A stretch of 64,000 bases of DNA, from positions 1 through 64,000 of the forward strand of contig JBNGIO010006150.1 in NCBI GenBank assembly GCA_049999805.1, given 5' to 3'. The notes below the pieces were generated by a model. It made no database searches and was not told the origin of the DNA. It saw nothing but the letters and a program-made list of their open reading frames with translations. Below are positions 9,474 through 19,897 of the stretch, one piece after another (within the stretch, counting starts at the first letter, position 1; each line of letters begins with the position of its first letter). The DNA comes from Folioceros fuciformis (taxonomy: Eukaryota > Anthocerotophyta > Anthocerotopsida > Anthocerotales). The position numbers were made by a program, and so were the translations under genes.

Positions 9474-11724
9474 ATGACGGTGGTTGTGGACTCCGGGGAG
9501 CGGAGGCTGAAGGAGCTGGGGTACAAGCAGGAACTGAAGCGTAATCTCTCGTAAGTGCTGGACTCAGTTCTTTGCTGCCCATCCAGTGGCATCCTTCTTC
9601 AGGAGGTGAAGCATTGAAGGTTGTACTGTGGCAATGCAGGGTGATCTCGAACTTCGCCTTCTCCTTCTCAATCATCTCGGTCCTGACTGGAATCACCACT
9701 CTCTTCAATACCGGGCTGACCTATGGTGGCACAATTTCGATAGTCTATGGCTGGCTCATCGTGGGCTTCTTCAGCCTCATCGTTGGTCTGGCTATGGGAG
9801 AAATATGTTCTGCTTACCCAACCTCCGGGGGCCTGTACTACTGGAGCTACTGCCTGTCTGGACCCAACTGGGGTCCTTTTGCATCGTGGATAACTGGCTG
9901 GTATGACAACTTCCACTGTCGTTCCCTGGAAATGCTGTCTTCAGGCATTTTCTGTGATTAAATCCTTGGTCTTCGTCTGCAGGTATAACATGGTGGGCCA
10001 GGTGCGTCTAGGGACATGTCTATTTCTTTGTGCGATCACTCCGTGACCTGAAGTCAGCTAGCAGCTTTGCACAGTGTTGCTTCTCTGACCTACCGTCTGG
10101 GTCTGCATAAACCTCTCACCTTGCGCAGTGGGCTGTAACAACCAGTGTCGACTTCTCGTTAGCGACCTTGATTCAAGTTATGATCCTGCTGAGCACAGGA
10201 GGAAACAATGGGGGTGGAACGTTTGTGTCGAAGTATGCAGTCATAGGCCTTCACGCTAGCATTCTCATACTCCATGGCTTGCTCAACAGTTTACCAATCT
10301 CCTGGCTCTCCTATTTCGGGACCTTTGCTGCTGCCTGGAATTGCATAGGTACCACCTTCTGAATCCCCGCCACCTGCTGTAATGCTGTCCTTTACACGGT
10401 TTTCCGATCGTTCAGCCCGTCTCACACATCTGCTGGTTGCAGGTGTATTCGTTCTCATGATTCTGATTCCAACTGTGGCTCAGCACACACAATCTGCGCA
10501 CTTCGTCCTCACTTCTTTCAATAAGGACAATGGAGTTGGCATACACAGCTCTCCCTACATCTTCCTGCTTGGTATCTTAATGAGCCAGTATACCATCACG
10601 GGATTCGATGCTTCTGCTCATATGGTATGTGCAATCCGCTGTAGAGCCCTTGATCTGTCTGTGATGACGAGGTGTCGTGATTCTTGAGTGTGTCCGATTG
10701 CAGTCAGAAGAAACCAAATCTTCAGACAAAAATGGGGCGTATGGAATCATCAGTGCCATTGGTGTATCCATCGTGGTCGGCTTCGGGTACATCCTCGGTA
10801 TTCTCTTCTCCATTCCCAGCACAGCAGAATTACTGGACCCTGACAACGACGCAAAGGGCTATGCCATTGCTCAGCTATTCTACCAAGTCTTCAAAGCCAG
10901 ATACGGCAATGGAACAGGAGGTATCCTCTGCCTGGGAATCGTTGCAGTCGCAGTGTTTCTCTGCGGCATGAGCTGCGTGACAAGCAACTCCAGGTGAACT
11001 TACTTTGCATCTATTCTGTTCCTGTTCCTGTTCCTGTTCCTGTTCCCTTGATGTTCCTGAAAGTTGAGGGAGTGTGGAATGTCTGCCGTAATGCAGGATG
11101 GCATTCGCCTTCTCAAGAGACGGGGCCATGCCTCTCTCAGGGCTGTGGCACAAGGTGAACAGAGAGGAGGTCCCTATCAACGCTGTTTGGCTTTCTGTGG
11201 TTGTGTCCTTCCTCTTGGCTTTACCTGTAAGCAAGCTGTCCCCTCACTTCTCCTTTCTCGTTATCTGAGCTGGATCAACACCGACTTGTGGAATCAGCAT
11301 CTTCGCTGATTCGTCTAACCTGTTTCCTTTCCAGTCGTTGGGAAGTGTGGTTGCCTTCAACGCCATGGTATCCATAGCCGTGGTGGGCTTGTATATCGCC
11401 TACGTATTGCCCATCTTCTTCCGCCTCACGATCGCAAGGAACACGTTCGTACCTGGGCCCTTCTATCTGGGCCCCTTCAGCACTCTACTGGGCTGGGTTG
11501 CAGTCCTGTGGGTGGCCACCATCGCAGTCCTCTTCTGCTTGCCACTGCAATATCCTGTGCAGAGGGACACACTCAACTATGCTCCCGTAGCTGTTGGTGG
11601 TATCTTTCTCATCACAGTCGGATACTGGATGATCAGCGCCAGGCATTGGTTCAAAGGACCTCAGGCCAACCTGAGCCTGGAAGCTTCGAATGCTGGGTCT
11701 GAACATTTGCACAAAGGAGTATGA
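9474..11724 (+). CDS. BAT1/GABP-type amino-acid permease (APC superfamily)
   Basis: Eight exons, all in phase: 9474-9550, 9640-9900, 9983-10001 (19 nt), 10129-10348, 10443-10624, 10704-10993, 11097-11226 and 11335-11724. They give 522 residues, the usual length for plant BAT1. The start RRLKELGYKQELKR is characteristic of this group. About 12 hydrophobic segments follow, including TGITTLFNTGL in TM1 and the GEICSAYPTSGGLYYW motif at TM2-3. Family members move amino acids and GABA across mitochondrial or plasma membranes; location here is not shown by the sequence. The intron after exon 6 carries a (gttcct)n microsatellite. A short, hydrophilic C-terminus ends the protein. Confidence 0.93.
11018..11046 (+). 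repeat. (gttcct)n microsatellite in a permease intron
   Basis: About five tandem copies of gttcct lie in the sixth intron of the permease gene. Confidence 0.85.
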
Positions 11725-12135
11725 GAAAGCCATGTAGTCCCAAAAGGTCGGGAAGGGCCCGACTGTAAACATCGAGTGTGCAAGAGCTTTTATTGAGAGA
11801 GGAAAAACGAAAAACAGCCACAGTGCACAGTTCCGCCATCTAAATGCGCTGGGTAGACACTAACACAGATGGCGTTCCAAAATCCTACAGAAAAAAAGGG
11901 AGGATAGCATCACATATCCATATCCTAACTCTACAGGATCGTACCCTTCCTGCACCTGTCCTGCCACTCGCCCCCTTCCCCAAAAAAACTCGGCCCCAGT
12001 ACAGTAACATAACAGCAGCAGGCCAGGCCGGCCAGACCTGGACGATGATCAACAAAGGACCACGTCCCCACGTAGGTTCTGTCCCTAAGGTGTGGCCAAA
12101 GTCAGCTGAGCTCAACTCTCCGCTGGTAAGACAAA
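11725..12135. other. convergent 3' UTR region
   Basis: The tail-to-tail space between the permease and the F-box gene. It should hold both 3' UTRs. I see no repeat or other gene. Confidence 0.5.
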
Positions 12136-13650
12136 TCAGACGGGCGTCCGCAAGCCAACTTCAATGGGACAGGACAACGGGGTAGCCAGGTGCGTGCGAA
12201 CGGCACAATGCTGAGGTCCGCTTTGCAATCGCAGCCAGGTTTTCTTAAACACATGACACACGGCCAGCTTCAAACTCCGCAAAGTGACAATGTAGATGGA
12301 AGTCTGGTAACCCACACAAGCCCATCCTTCATCGTTACAGTCCCGCAGAAATTCCGACCCTTCTTCCAGAAGCAGGTCATGATGGTGAACCTCGTAACCA
12401 TGCCCTTGGGCAGCAGCTTCATCCGTGTCGATCCCCGCAGGCGGCTTGAAGCTCGAAACCACAAAACCCTTGGAATCCAAGGTTACAGCCATGACATGAT
12501 CTCCGACAACCACCAACTTCCACGTGCAGCCCTGATCGTCGGGATGCACGCTCCCGATTCTAGCCCAGGTCTGCCTCTCCACATGGTACGCAATCAAATT
12601 CATGTTGACAACAGCCTCTTCATGTGCCAGAATGTACACCACTCCCCGGAACAAGACACTCCCAGCCACCACGTCGCCTCCCACAGGGAAGGGTCTGTAG
12701 GGCGAAAGGGTCCAAGAATTCGTCCTGGAATTGTAGCAGGACAACCTGCTCCCCGGACCTCGAGCCCAGGCCAGGGCATGCTGGTGCTGCTGAGCTCGGG
12801 CGTGCGCGGGCGCGTGCTGCCGCTGCGGCGCCATGGGACGTTCCGGATGTGGATCGAGATCATTCTGAGCATCGTGAAGCAGAGGAGGGCGCCTCCTCCC
12901 CGCGGGAGGCCACACTATCACGGGCATCCACCAGCCGGCAACCAGCGCCCTGGGCCCCACTATCACCCGCCGGCAATGCGCCACCAGGGAGTACGCCTCC
13001 CCGTCCCGCTCCACCTGCAGATGCAGCTCCACGGTGTGCTGCCGGTGCCTGTCCGACTTACAGCAGATCATGGGAGGCAAGAGCTTGTACGACTTGGTGG
13101 CCGGGTTGCAGACGTAGTACTGCCCGCCCTTCTGGACGCAGACAAGTCCCTTGTCGGAGCAGACCAGTTGCGTGGCCGAGGAAGAGGGGTGCGGGTCGTC
13201 TGAGGGAGGCAGGAAGGTGATAGGCGGGAGCTCCCGCCACTTCTTGTTGGCGATGTCGAACCCGAAGCAGCTCTGCTTGTGTGCATCGGAGAAGAAGACG
13301 GGGAAGTAGATGTCTCCCTCCAAAGGAGAGGGCATGGTGCGGGATGCATTCCGCGCCTCGTAGCTCGTCACCACGCTTTGCCACCATCTGCAAACGGCTC
13401 CTGCCCTGATGACATCCTGCACCGGCAGCAGGGTAAAGATCTTGTCCAGCACGTCCGCCGGCAGGCACCACCTCCCTTCCCCACCCTCACAATCTCCCCC
13501 TGCCACCCCCTTGCCATGTCGCCTCCTCCCCGAGCCTGAGGACGTGCAAGCAACGAAGCCAGGGCCGCTGCTGCTGCCACAGCTGCTGGTAGGGATGCTA
13601 CTGCCGCTGCCGCTGGCGTCGCTGGTGCTGCTGGCCCCCAAGTACTCCAT
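12136..13650 (-). CDS. F-box protein with kelch-type F-box-associated domain
   Basis: One exon; the chosen ATG at 13650 gives 504 residues. The frame stays open to 13875, so a longer start is possible. A serine/glycine-rich leader is followed by an F-box at about residues 63-97 (LPADVLDKIFTLLPVQDVIR, then CRWW). The C-terminal half resembles plant F-box/kelch proteins: CFGFDIANKKWRELPP, YYVCNPATKSYKLLPP, CYNSRTNSWTLSPY, LIAYHVERQTWARIGS. As a substrate receptor of an SCF ubiquitin ligase it would bind Skp1 through the F-box; the target is unknown. About 60 residues in the middle (around 12690-12900) are rich in Pro/Arg/His/Gln and do not look like kelch, so either a low-complexity insert or a compensated frame change is possible. 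Confidence 0.82.
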   Translation of the reverse strand: MEYLGASSTSDASGSGSSIPTSSCGSSSGPGFVACTSSGSGRRRHGKGVAGGDCEGGEGRWCLPADVLDKIFTLLPVQDVIRAGAVCRWWQSVVTSYEARNASRTMPSPLEGDIYFPVFFSDAHKQSCFGFDIANKKWRELPPITFLPPSDDPHPSSSATQLVCSDKGLVCVQKGGQYYVCNPATKSYKLLPPMICCKSDRHRQHTVELHLQVERDGEAYSLVAHCRRVIVGPRALVAGWWMPVIVWPPAGRRRPPLLHDAQNDLDPHPERPMAPQRQHAPAHARAQQHQHALAWARGPGSRLSCYNSRTNSWTLSPYRPFPVGGDVVAGSVLFRGVVYILAHEEAVVNMNLIAYHVERQTWARIGSVHPDDQGCTWKLVVVGDHVMAVTLDSKGFVVSSFKPPAGIDTDEAAAQGHGYEVHHHDLLLEEGSEFLRDCNDEGWACVGYQTSIYIVTLRSLKLAVCHVFKKTWLRLQSGPQHCAVRTHLATPLSCPIEVGLRTPV

Positions 13651-14457
13651 GGCTCTCACAACCCCAGCTCCACTCCCTCTCCTACACCACCAAAGGCCAG
13701 GGCACCAGACCGAGCCCAATCTCCCGGAAGAGGGGCAGCATGAGGAGCTCAATTTGGAAACTTGGAAGATGGGAGGGCGTGATCTGGTCGGCAAGAAAAC
13801 CGTCGCCCGGCCCGGCTGCCAAAAGAAATTGAGGGGTTCAAAACCTGAAACACGACGGTTTTGGTCAAGATGCAATCACCTCCTGCCAGCCTCAGCATGA
13901 ACGAGGGACAAGGCCACGGCCACAGCACAGCAACACATCCATCGCAGACCACGCATACGGGAAGGGAGGGAGTGTTACCAACAACCAGCCAAACAGATCT
14001 TGTACGGAAAATCGCACCCAAGACTAGACTCCTTGCTACAGCCTTCCTAACCTCATCCAGCACCGGAATATCACATTCCGGGCATTCGGGTCACAGGAAA
14101 CCGAGAAGCGCAGAGGAGAGGAGGGGAGAAGACACGAGAGTGACACCACTTGCCTCTCGAGTACACAAAAAATACCCACAGATACGCATTCGCCTAATTA
14201 GGGTTCCGGATCCAAGTGTATGTACCTATCACTGGTGCATGCAGCAGGAAAGGTCCAAAGGGAGAGGAAAGATGAGTGAAGACGGAAAAAGTTAAGGGGG
14301 ACCACCACACTGGGGTAAAAAGTGACGCGGACCAACATCATCTCAATCCATTATTTTAAGTTTCACAATTTAATGAAACTGCCCCGTCCAAAAGGCCCGA
14401 TGGTGACCACGGCCATGAGACCACCTTAGCGGCCCCTTTGCGATAAGGAGAAGTATT
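13651..14457. other. F-box promoter and OTU 3' flank
   Basis: About 0.8 kb between two minus-strand genes. It should hold the F-box gene's 5' UTR and promoter and the OTU gene's 3' UTR. I see no motif, repeat or further gene that I can support. Confidence 0.5.
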
Positions 14458-16120
14458 TTACAATTTCAGACCCGGCATTTGCAGGGCCTCATAATGACCA
14501 AACCCGTGGTAAAGAACTCTCACTGGGTCGTCTTTGCCATACTCCTGCCCGTACTCAGCAATTGATATTAGACCTTGAAGTTTCCTGTCGAACATATAAA
14601 CGGTAATAGGCATCCTGCAAAAACAGACAAGTCAAAGGAAGGTGAGCGAATGCGGACTGAGTGCCGGGAACCACGGCATGAGGGTGAGAAATCAACAAAT
14701 ACAATACGTACTTGAGAACATGGGAGAGCATCAGCAGCTCCGGCTCTCCTCCCCAAGAGTGCGGCTGCCTCATCTTCCTGGTGTAACTATCAAAATTACC
14801 TTCGATGAACCTGCCACAAGTGAACAGGAAAAGTTGGAGCTTCATCCATATTTCTCTCGGAGAACTACGATTTCGACAGTATAGAAGAAGACAACAGGCA
14901 AAGTAAGGTTGGAAGCTCTCACCACTCTGTCTCGTCCCGACGTCTTACTAATTCATCCACAGCCTGTAAAACCAACAAGCAAAACATCAAATCAGCGTTC
15001 CAGCTGAGATGAGACACTGAAGGAAGTCACCACTAGCCCAGATACAAGCGAGCCACCATTTACCTTGCTGCGCAATTCGTCAGCTAGTTCCCTCTGCAGA
15101 CTTTCGCTTGGAGCTGGCTTCCCACTTCGGAGACAAGCTCCATGAGCCACCGCACGAAACAGACACCGACCGTCCCCTGGGACACCTGCTTCCATGACAG
15201 GTCCCCAGCATGAGCTACTTTGCCCCAAACACGCAAGACGTTTGGCACGCCCACGACAAGCACTCACCAGTCACTGTGTAATCGGTGTGCACTTGTTTCT
15301 GTTCCGGGATATCGGCCTTCACCTCGAAAACCTTGCTCACCTCATTATCATGCTCAAACGTCAGCGCCAAGGGAGCGTCCGCAAGAGCAGGATTAGGAGG
15401 GGAAATGAGAGGTACAGGGGCGCCGCCGGCTACCGAGAAGCAGGCACAAACCCCAAACATAAGCCACACCGAGTGCCTTCCTTGCAGCCAACGTGTAGAC
15501 CTCGAGTTCCAAGAGCTGCTCCACCACCCGTACAAGGAGCGGGCATATACCCTGGCACTTTCACTCCTAAGTCCATCACTAGCCAACATCCCTGACTTCG
15601 GCGCTACCACACTATCAGCTGCAACCGACTCCCCCTGTAAACCCTTCCCCCTCCTCCCTGCCCCTGACAACCTCCTCACAGACACGATATTCTCCCTCAC
15701 ACAACTGGACAGCTGCCGAGAAGGCAACAATGCATGCCGAATGGCCAAGCCAAACGCCCCAGCTCCTGTGAGGAGCCGAGAGCTGGAGTGACTCTGGAAC
15801 TGCGCCAACGGAGCGCACGACAGTTGCAAAATCCCTTGCTCTAGCGGCCCCGATGAGCGAGTTCTCCGGATCTTCCTGAGCCGGCCCGCCAGCGGAGACT
15901 GTCCAGAGCTGACTCTGGTAGAACAAGAATGCGGGCCATAATGGCTGGACTTCGCCAGCGCCACTGCTGCCAGACACGAGCAACTCTTGCCCTTGTTAGC
16001 AGAGAGCCCGGCACGCACAGATTCAAGCATGTAACCAGCACTGTGATATTCTTCCCGCTCACAAAATCCAGCTTGCGTCCCAACTCCAAACAAGAGAGAC
16101 ACCACACCGCCTGTCAGCAC
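14458..16120 (-). CDS. OTU-domain cysteine protease (plant OTU4-like deubiquitinase)
   Basis: Five exons in phase: 16120-15268, 15185-15064, 14963-14923, 14810-14712 and 14614-14458. They give about 423 residues. The OTU domain is complete: catalytic Cys in GVPGDGRCLFRAVAHG, RRRDETEW, the WGGEPELLMLSHVL block, MPITVYM, and catalytic His in YHGFGHYEAL near the C-terminus. The domain order and the VHTDYTVTG lead-in match the plant OTU3/OTU4 group, which hydrolyses ubiquitin chains. The roughly 290-residue N-terminal extension is Ser/Ala/Arg-rich with a hydrophobic segment (LMFGVCACFSVAGG) before the OTU domain. It could be an organelle-targeting or membrane region. The start at 16120 is the longest open choice and is uncertain. 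Confidence 0.9.
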
Positions 16121-17073
16121 CTCATACCATCCACCCCTTGATCATGTACCACTCGATAAATCTGAACAACAAAAGACCAAACCAGAGCATCGTCGTCAGC
16201 TAAATTCCACTTCACACACGCACATGTAAATCTTCTCCAACACAGCTCCAAGAAGTCCAAGAATGTGCGTCAGACGAGGATCCATCCCTTCCACAACGTC
16301 TCACACACAAAACGACATTCACACTTCAGAACGGCAGCTGCAAGGCAACCCTACCCGCCATAGATGTCCTCCACTCCCGCCCGAGCTCACAACAGCACGC
16401 TCCCCAGCTCAGCAAAACCCTGGCCCCGGAGCAGCAGCACCTGAGTGAGTAGACACCTCTGGCCAAAAAAATTCCTAGCCGCTCTCCCGACCCTCCGTCT
16501 CTTGAGAGTGTCCGCACCAGAATTGCGCGTGCACTCGGGTGGAGCGGTTTCCAAAACAGTGAGCTTCCCGAGACGCCGTCTGGCCTGGAGGCGTGTTAAA
16601 TGGCACCACAGTCTTGCGCTCCTCCTCCTCCTACCGCTGCGTCGATGGAGTGGTGTCGGCGGAAGAGGGGTTGTTACGAAAGGGTGTTTTATTTCCGTGG
16701 GCACGCATGCTGCCTCGCGTTCTCCAGCACCTTCCGGCACAGGAGCATCGCTTTCAGCGAAATATAAAAAAAAAAATATCACGGGTTGCGGCATGTCCAG
16801 ATCTCACGTTGCGCCCAAGGGGTTTCGCCACGTATGTAACCGCTGCACGTGGTTAGGCACTTGACCGCTGGTTGCAACCAGTCGCGGTTCGACTGCAGTG
16901 ATGTTAAACGGTCATCAAACGCGCATTCAAATCTAACTTTTCTTCCTCTCCTGGGAAGGTCTTGTGGAGCTGCTTCGGTTGTTGCTTCTCGGATTCTTCC
17001 TCGGGGCCGAGTAGCGTTGCGTTCTGATTTCAGGTCTTCACGACCCAATCGTTGGATTTTGCGTTGGAGCGAA
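16121..17073. other. shared upstream region of two divergent genes
   Basis: About 0.95 kb between the OTU gene (minus) and the GDSL gene (plus), a candidate bidirectional promoter. An A-rich tract with TATA character (aaatataaaaaaaa, about 16760-16775) lies some 300 bp before the GDSL start. No other gene is supported. Confidence 0.45.
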
Positions 17074-18855
17074 ATGGGAGTTGTGGGCGGAACTGGTGAT
17101 AGGGGATGCTGGAGGCAGGCGTTGGGACTGGCGTGTTTGCTGGTGTGGATCAGTGGTGGGCACGGGAAGCCCTGTTACCCTGCGGTCTATGTGTTTGGAG
17201 ATGCTTCTGCCGATGTGGGGAGCATGGAAGCTGCGTTTCCTCGGTCGACCGCTGCTGAGAGATCGCCATACGGGCATACATACTTCAAGAAGCCTGCCAA
17301 TCGGTTCTCGGATGGGAGGTTGTTTGTGGATTTGTTAGGTTGGTATTCCGTGGTGCCCATCTCTTCTGCGATGTGTGTGTGTGTGTGTGTGGATGTGGGG
17401 ATGGATGTGTCTGACTCGTGGAATGTGGGGCATCCAGTGCAAGCGGTGGGACATCCGCTGCTGAGCCCGTATTTGCAGGCAGCTGGATCCAACTTCAGCC
17501 ACGGTGCCAGCTTCGCGGCCTCGGGATCAGGTGTGCGGGATGCCGCTCCCCACAGCCCGTTTAGTCTCACGGTGCAGCTGCAGCAGTTTAAAGCTTTCAA
17601 GCAGCGCATTCGAGAAGTGCGGAAGATGCATTCGTATGGTCGGTGACAAGCCTGAGCTCTCGGAAGTCTTGGGCAGTACGCTACCATAATGACGTTATGC
17701 AGGATCGTCAGAGGTCACCTTGCCCATCTTGTGATGGAGTTTGTGCACGTCTGTGCAGAGAAAGCCCACTTGCTGCCCAAGCTCAAGAGCTTGAGACGTT
17801 CTTTGTTCTACATCTCCTTCCTGGGGGACGACTACACCAACGGCTACTTAAGTGGCGTGGAGGTCGGCAAGGTGCTGGAGTACGTGCCTGAGGTGGTGAG
17901 AGGAATCGTGAACGGCATTCGGGTATTGGATCCAGCAAAGACGCTGGATTCCTGCTGCTTTTGAGTTGGTTGCTTACGTGTGATGGTGTATGTGATTCCT
18001 GTCCACCTCACATGCACAGACGGTTTGCAGGCTCTGTACCATGACGGGGCGAGACACTTCATCGTGTCAAACATGCCTCCGCAGGGATGCTTGCCTTCCT
18101 ACTTGACCCTTTTCCGCTACACTGCTCACGACCTCAACTCTGCCGGCTGCATTGTGAACTACAACAAAGTGAACGAGCTGCACAACGATCTGTTGAAGAA
18201 GGCAGCTTCGTCGCTGAGAAAGCAGCTGAAGAACGCCACACTCATCTACATGGATGCCTACGCCATGATGACCAATGTGCTCAATGACCCTTCACTGTAT
18301 GGTAAGCTGCCCGCAGTTGACATTACCACCTCCCAATCCCCTCTTCCCTGCACTCACACGCCATTGAAGCACCCAGCACGTTCAGAAAACGGCCCACCCT
18401 CTTCTTCCTCAAAACCTAACCTATGATGAATGCGACCACGAGGGTCTCAGCAAGCCTGGACACTCCCACGGATCCAAAGGCACGAAAAGGAAGGTGACGC
18501 ATAAGATACTACCTAACAAGTACGCTCTACCTGATCTGTTCTGGACTGATCCTATGCATCCATCTCTCTGACCTGAGCAGGATTCACGCATACAACGACA
18601 GCATGCTGTGGTTCCAGCGGCGGACCTTACAACTACAATCCTGCAGTTGGATGCGGGTCCTCCAGCAAATATCTGGAAGACGAAACCTCCCTCACAGCTG
18701 ATTCGTGTCCAGATCCTCAACACTATGTCCAGTGGGATGGATTCCACCAGACCGAGGCATACAACCTATATGCCATCAAAGCAGCACTATCCGGAGACTA
18801 CTTTCAACCTCGGCACCTGCTGCAGCACAAGTGCAAGCTGCATCTCAGGCCGTAA
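17074..18855 (+). CDS. GDSL/SGNH lipase-like protein lacking catalytic Ser and Asn
   Basis: Five exons: 17074-17338, 17438-17638, 17759-17922, 18031-18301 and 18581-18855, all in phase, 391 residues with an N-terminal signal peptide (hydrophobic LGLACLLVWISGGHG). The fold is the plant GDSL esterase type: SPYGHTYFKKPANRFSDGRL, LLSPYLQAAGSNFSHGASF, FIVSNMPPQGCLPSY, CCGSSGGPYNYNP and the block-V DGFHQTEAYN with Asp and His. But block I reads FGDASADVG, with Ala where the nucleophilic Ser belongs. Block III reads GDDYTNGY, with Asp for the oxyanion-hole Asn. A secreted, probably non-catalytic member is inferred. The first intron is 99 bp, in frame and stop-free. Confidence 0.92.
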
Positions 18856-19027
18856 GATGTTACACTGATGCATCTTGAGACAGCATTCTACAAACAGCAC
18901 GTGAAGAGGAGCAGAAGGCAATGCATCATGCAATACAAAGCACCCAGTAGTTAGGAAGTAAACAAGGAACAAAGTCACAACTGTCCGTCCGTCCATCCGA
19001 GTAAGACTCCGAGTTCACGGATGCAAG

Positions 19028-19897
19028 TCATGTCAATTCATCTTCTGCATCTTCCTGAGCCTTCAACTGGTTCTTTGCACGAAGCAACAAAGTGGTTTTC
19101 CACTGATCCAACCTACTGACGCTATCAAACTCCCTGACCACGTCAGTGAACTTCTCCACATCACCGTCGTCAACTGCTGCAGCCAAATCCATGAGAAGCT
19201 TGCACTCCCTGGTGTTGGGAAACGTGGGATCAACGTCTTGGTACTTGTCCAAAGCGTTGTGGATGGCCACCACATCCTTACCGCACAGATGACAGAGGCC
19301 AGCACTGAGCAGATAATTTTTCACACTGTACTTGAGCAGGTTGCTGTCCAAGGACTCCCTGGCCACGGCCTCAAAGATCTCGATTGCTTTGGGGTACACC
19401 TCGAGCTGGGCTGCCATCTGAGCCACCTTCAACCTGCACTGCATACCTGTGCTGTTCACCTCCTCCCCTTGATACAATTCTGCTGCCTTCTCGTACGCCA
19501 ACATGGCTCCCTCCATGTTCTCATCCTTCTCCATTATCTCTCCCATGTCCTTGTAGTGCTTGGCAGCCATGGACAACCTTCCGATTTCCATGAAGATGTT
19601 GCAGGCCTTGTCAAGAAGGGCACAAGCTTCTTTCAGGTTGGTTTTCTTGTAGCAGTTGGCAGCATCCACGTAGCATGAAGCTGCTTCATGCTTGCTCTCC
19701 ATCTTGAACTGGCAATCCGCAAGCTTGATGTAGGCCCCTGCTGCCTTGTCCCAGCATTTTCCCAGCTTGTACGAGTTGGCCGCTTTTTCCAGCAACTCAG
19801 CTGCCTCATCCCACTTGCTCCCAAACAATCCCCACCCTTTGGCCTTTTTCTCTGCCTTAGATTCATACTCCTCACCTTTTGCCTCAAAGTCTCCCAT
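19028..19897 (-). CDS. alpha-SNAP (soluble NSF attachment protein), intronless
   Basis: A single 289-codon frame, the same length as plant ASNAP2. The ATG at 19897 is preceded by a GTG that is not needed. TPR-like helical repeats run throughout: [52 protein letters not shown]. The C-terminus is [12 protein letters not shown], in the family's NSF-activating position. Alpha-SNAP binds SNARE complexes and recruits NSF for disassembly on membranes. The gene has no introns, unlike most neighbours, which could reflect a retrocopy or intron loss. No frame damage is seen, so it is probably functional. Confidence 0.95.
   Translation of the reverse strand: MGDFEAKGEEYESKAEKKAKGWGLFGSKWDEAAELLEKAANSYKLGKCWDKAAGAYIKLADCQFKMESKHEAASCYVDAANCYKKTNLKEACALLDKACNIFMEIGRLSMAAKHYKDMGEIMEKDENMEGAMLAYEKAAELYQGEEVNSTGMQCRLKVAQMAAQLEVYPKAIEIFEAVARESLDSNLLKYSVKNYLLSAGLCHLCGKDVVAIHNALDKYQDVDPTFPNTRECKLLMDLAAAVDDGDVEKFTDVVREFDSVSRLDQWKTTLLLRAKNQLKAQEDAEDELT

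Noticed and set aside
13650-13875. Upstream extension of the F-box frame
   Set aside because: The extra residues are low-complexity and look like translated 5' UTR; the ATG at 13650 gives a more typical start. Kept as an alternative only.
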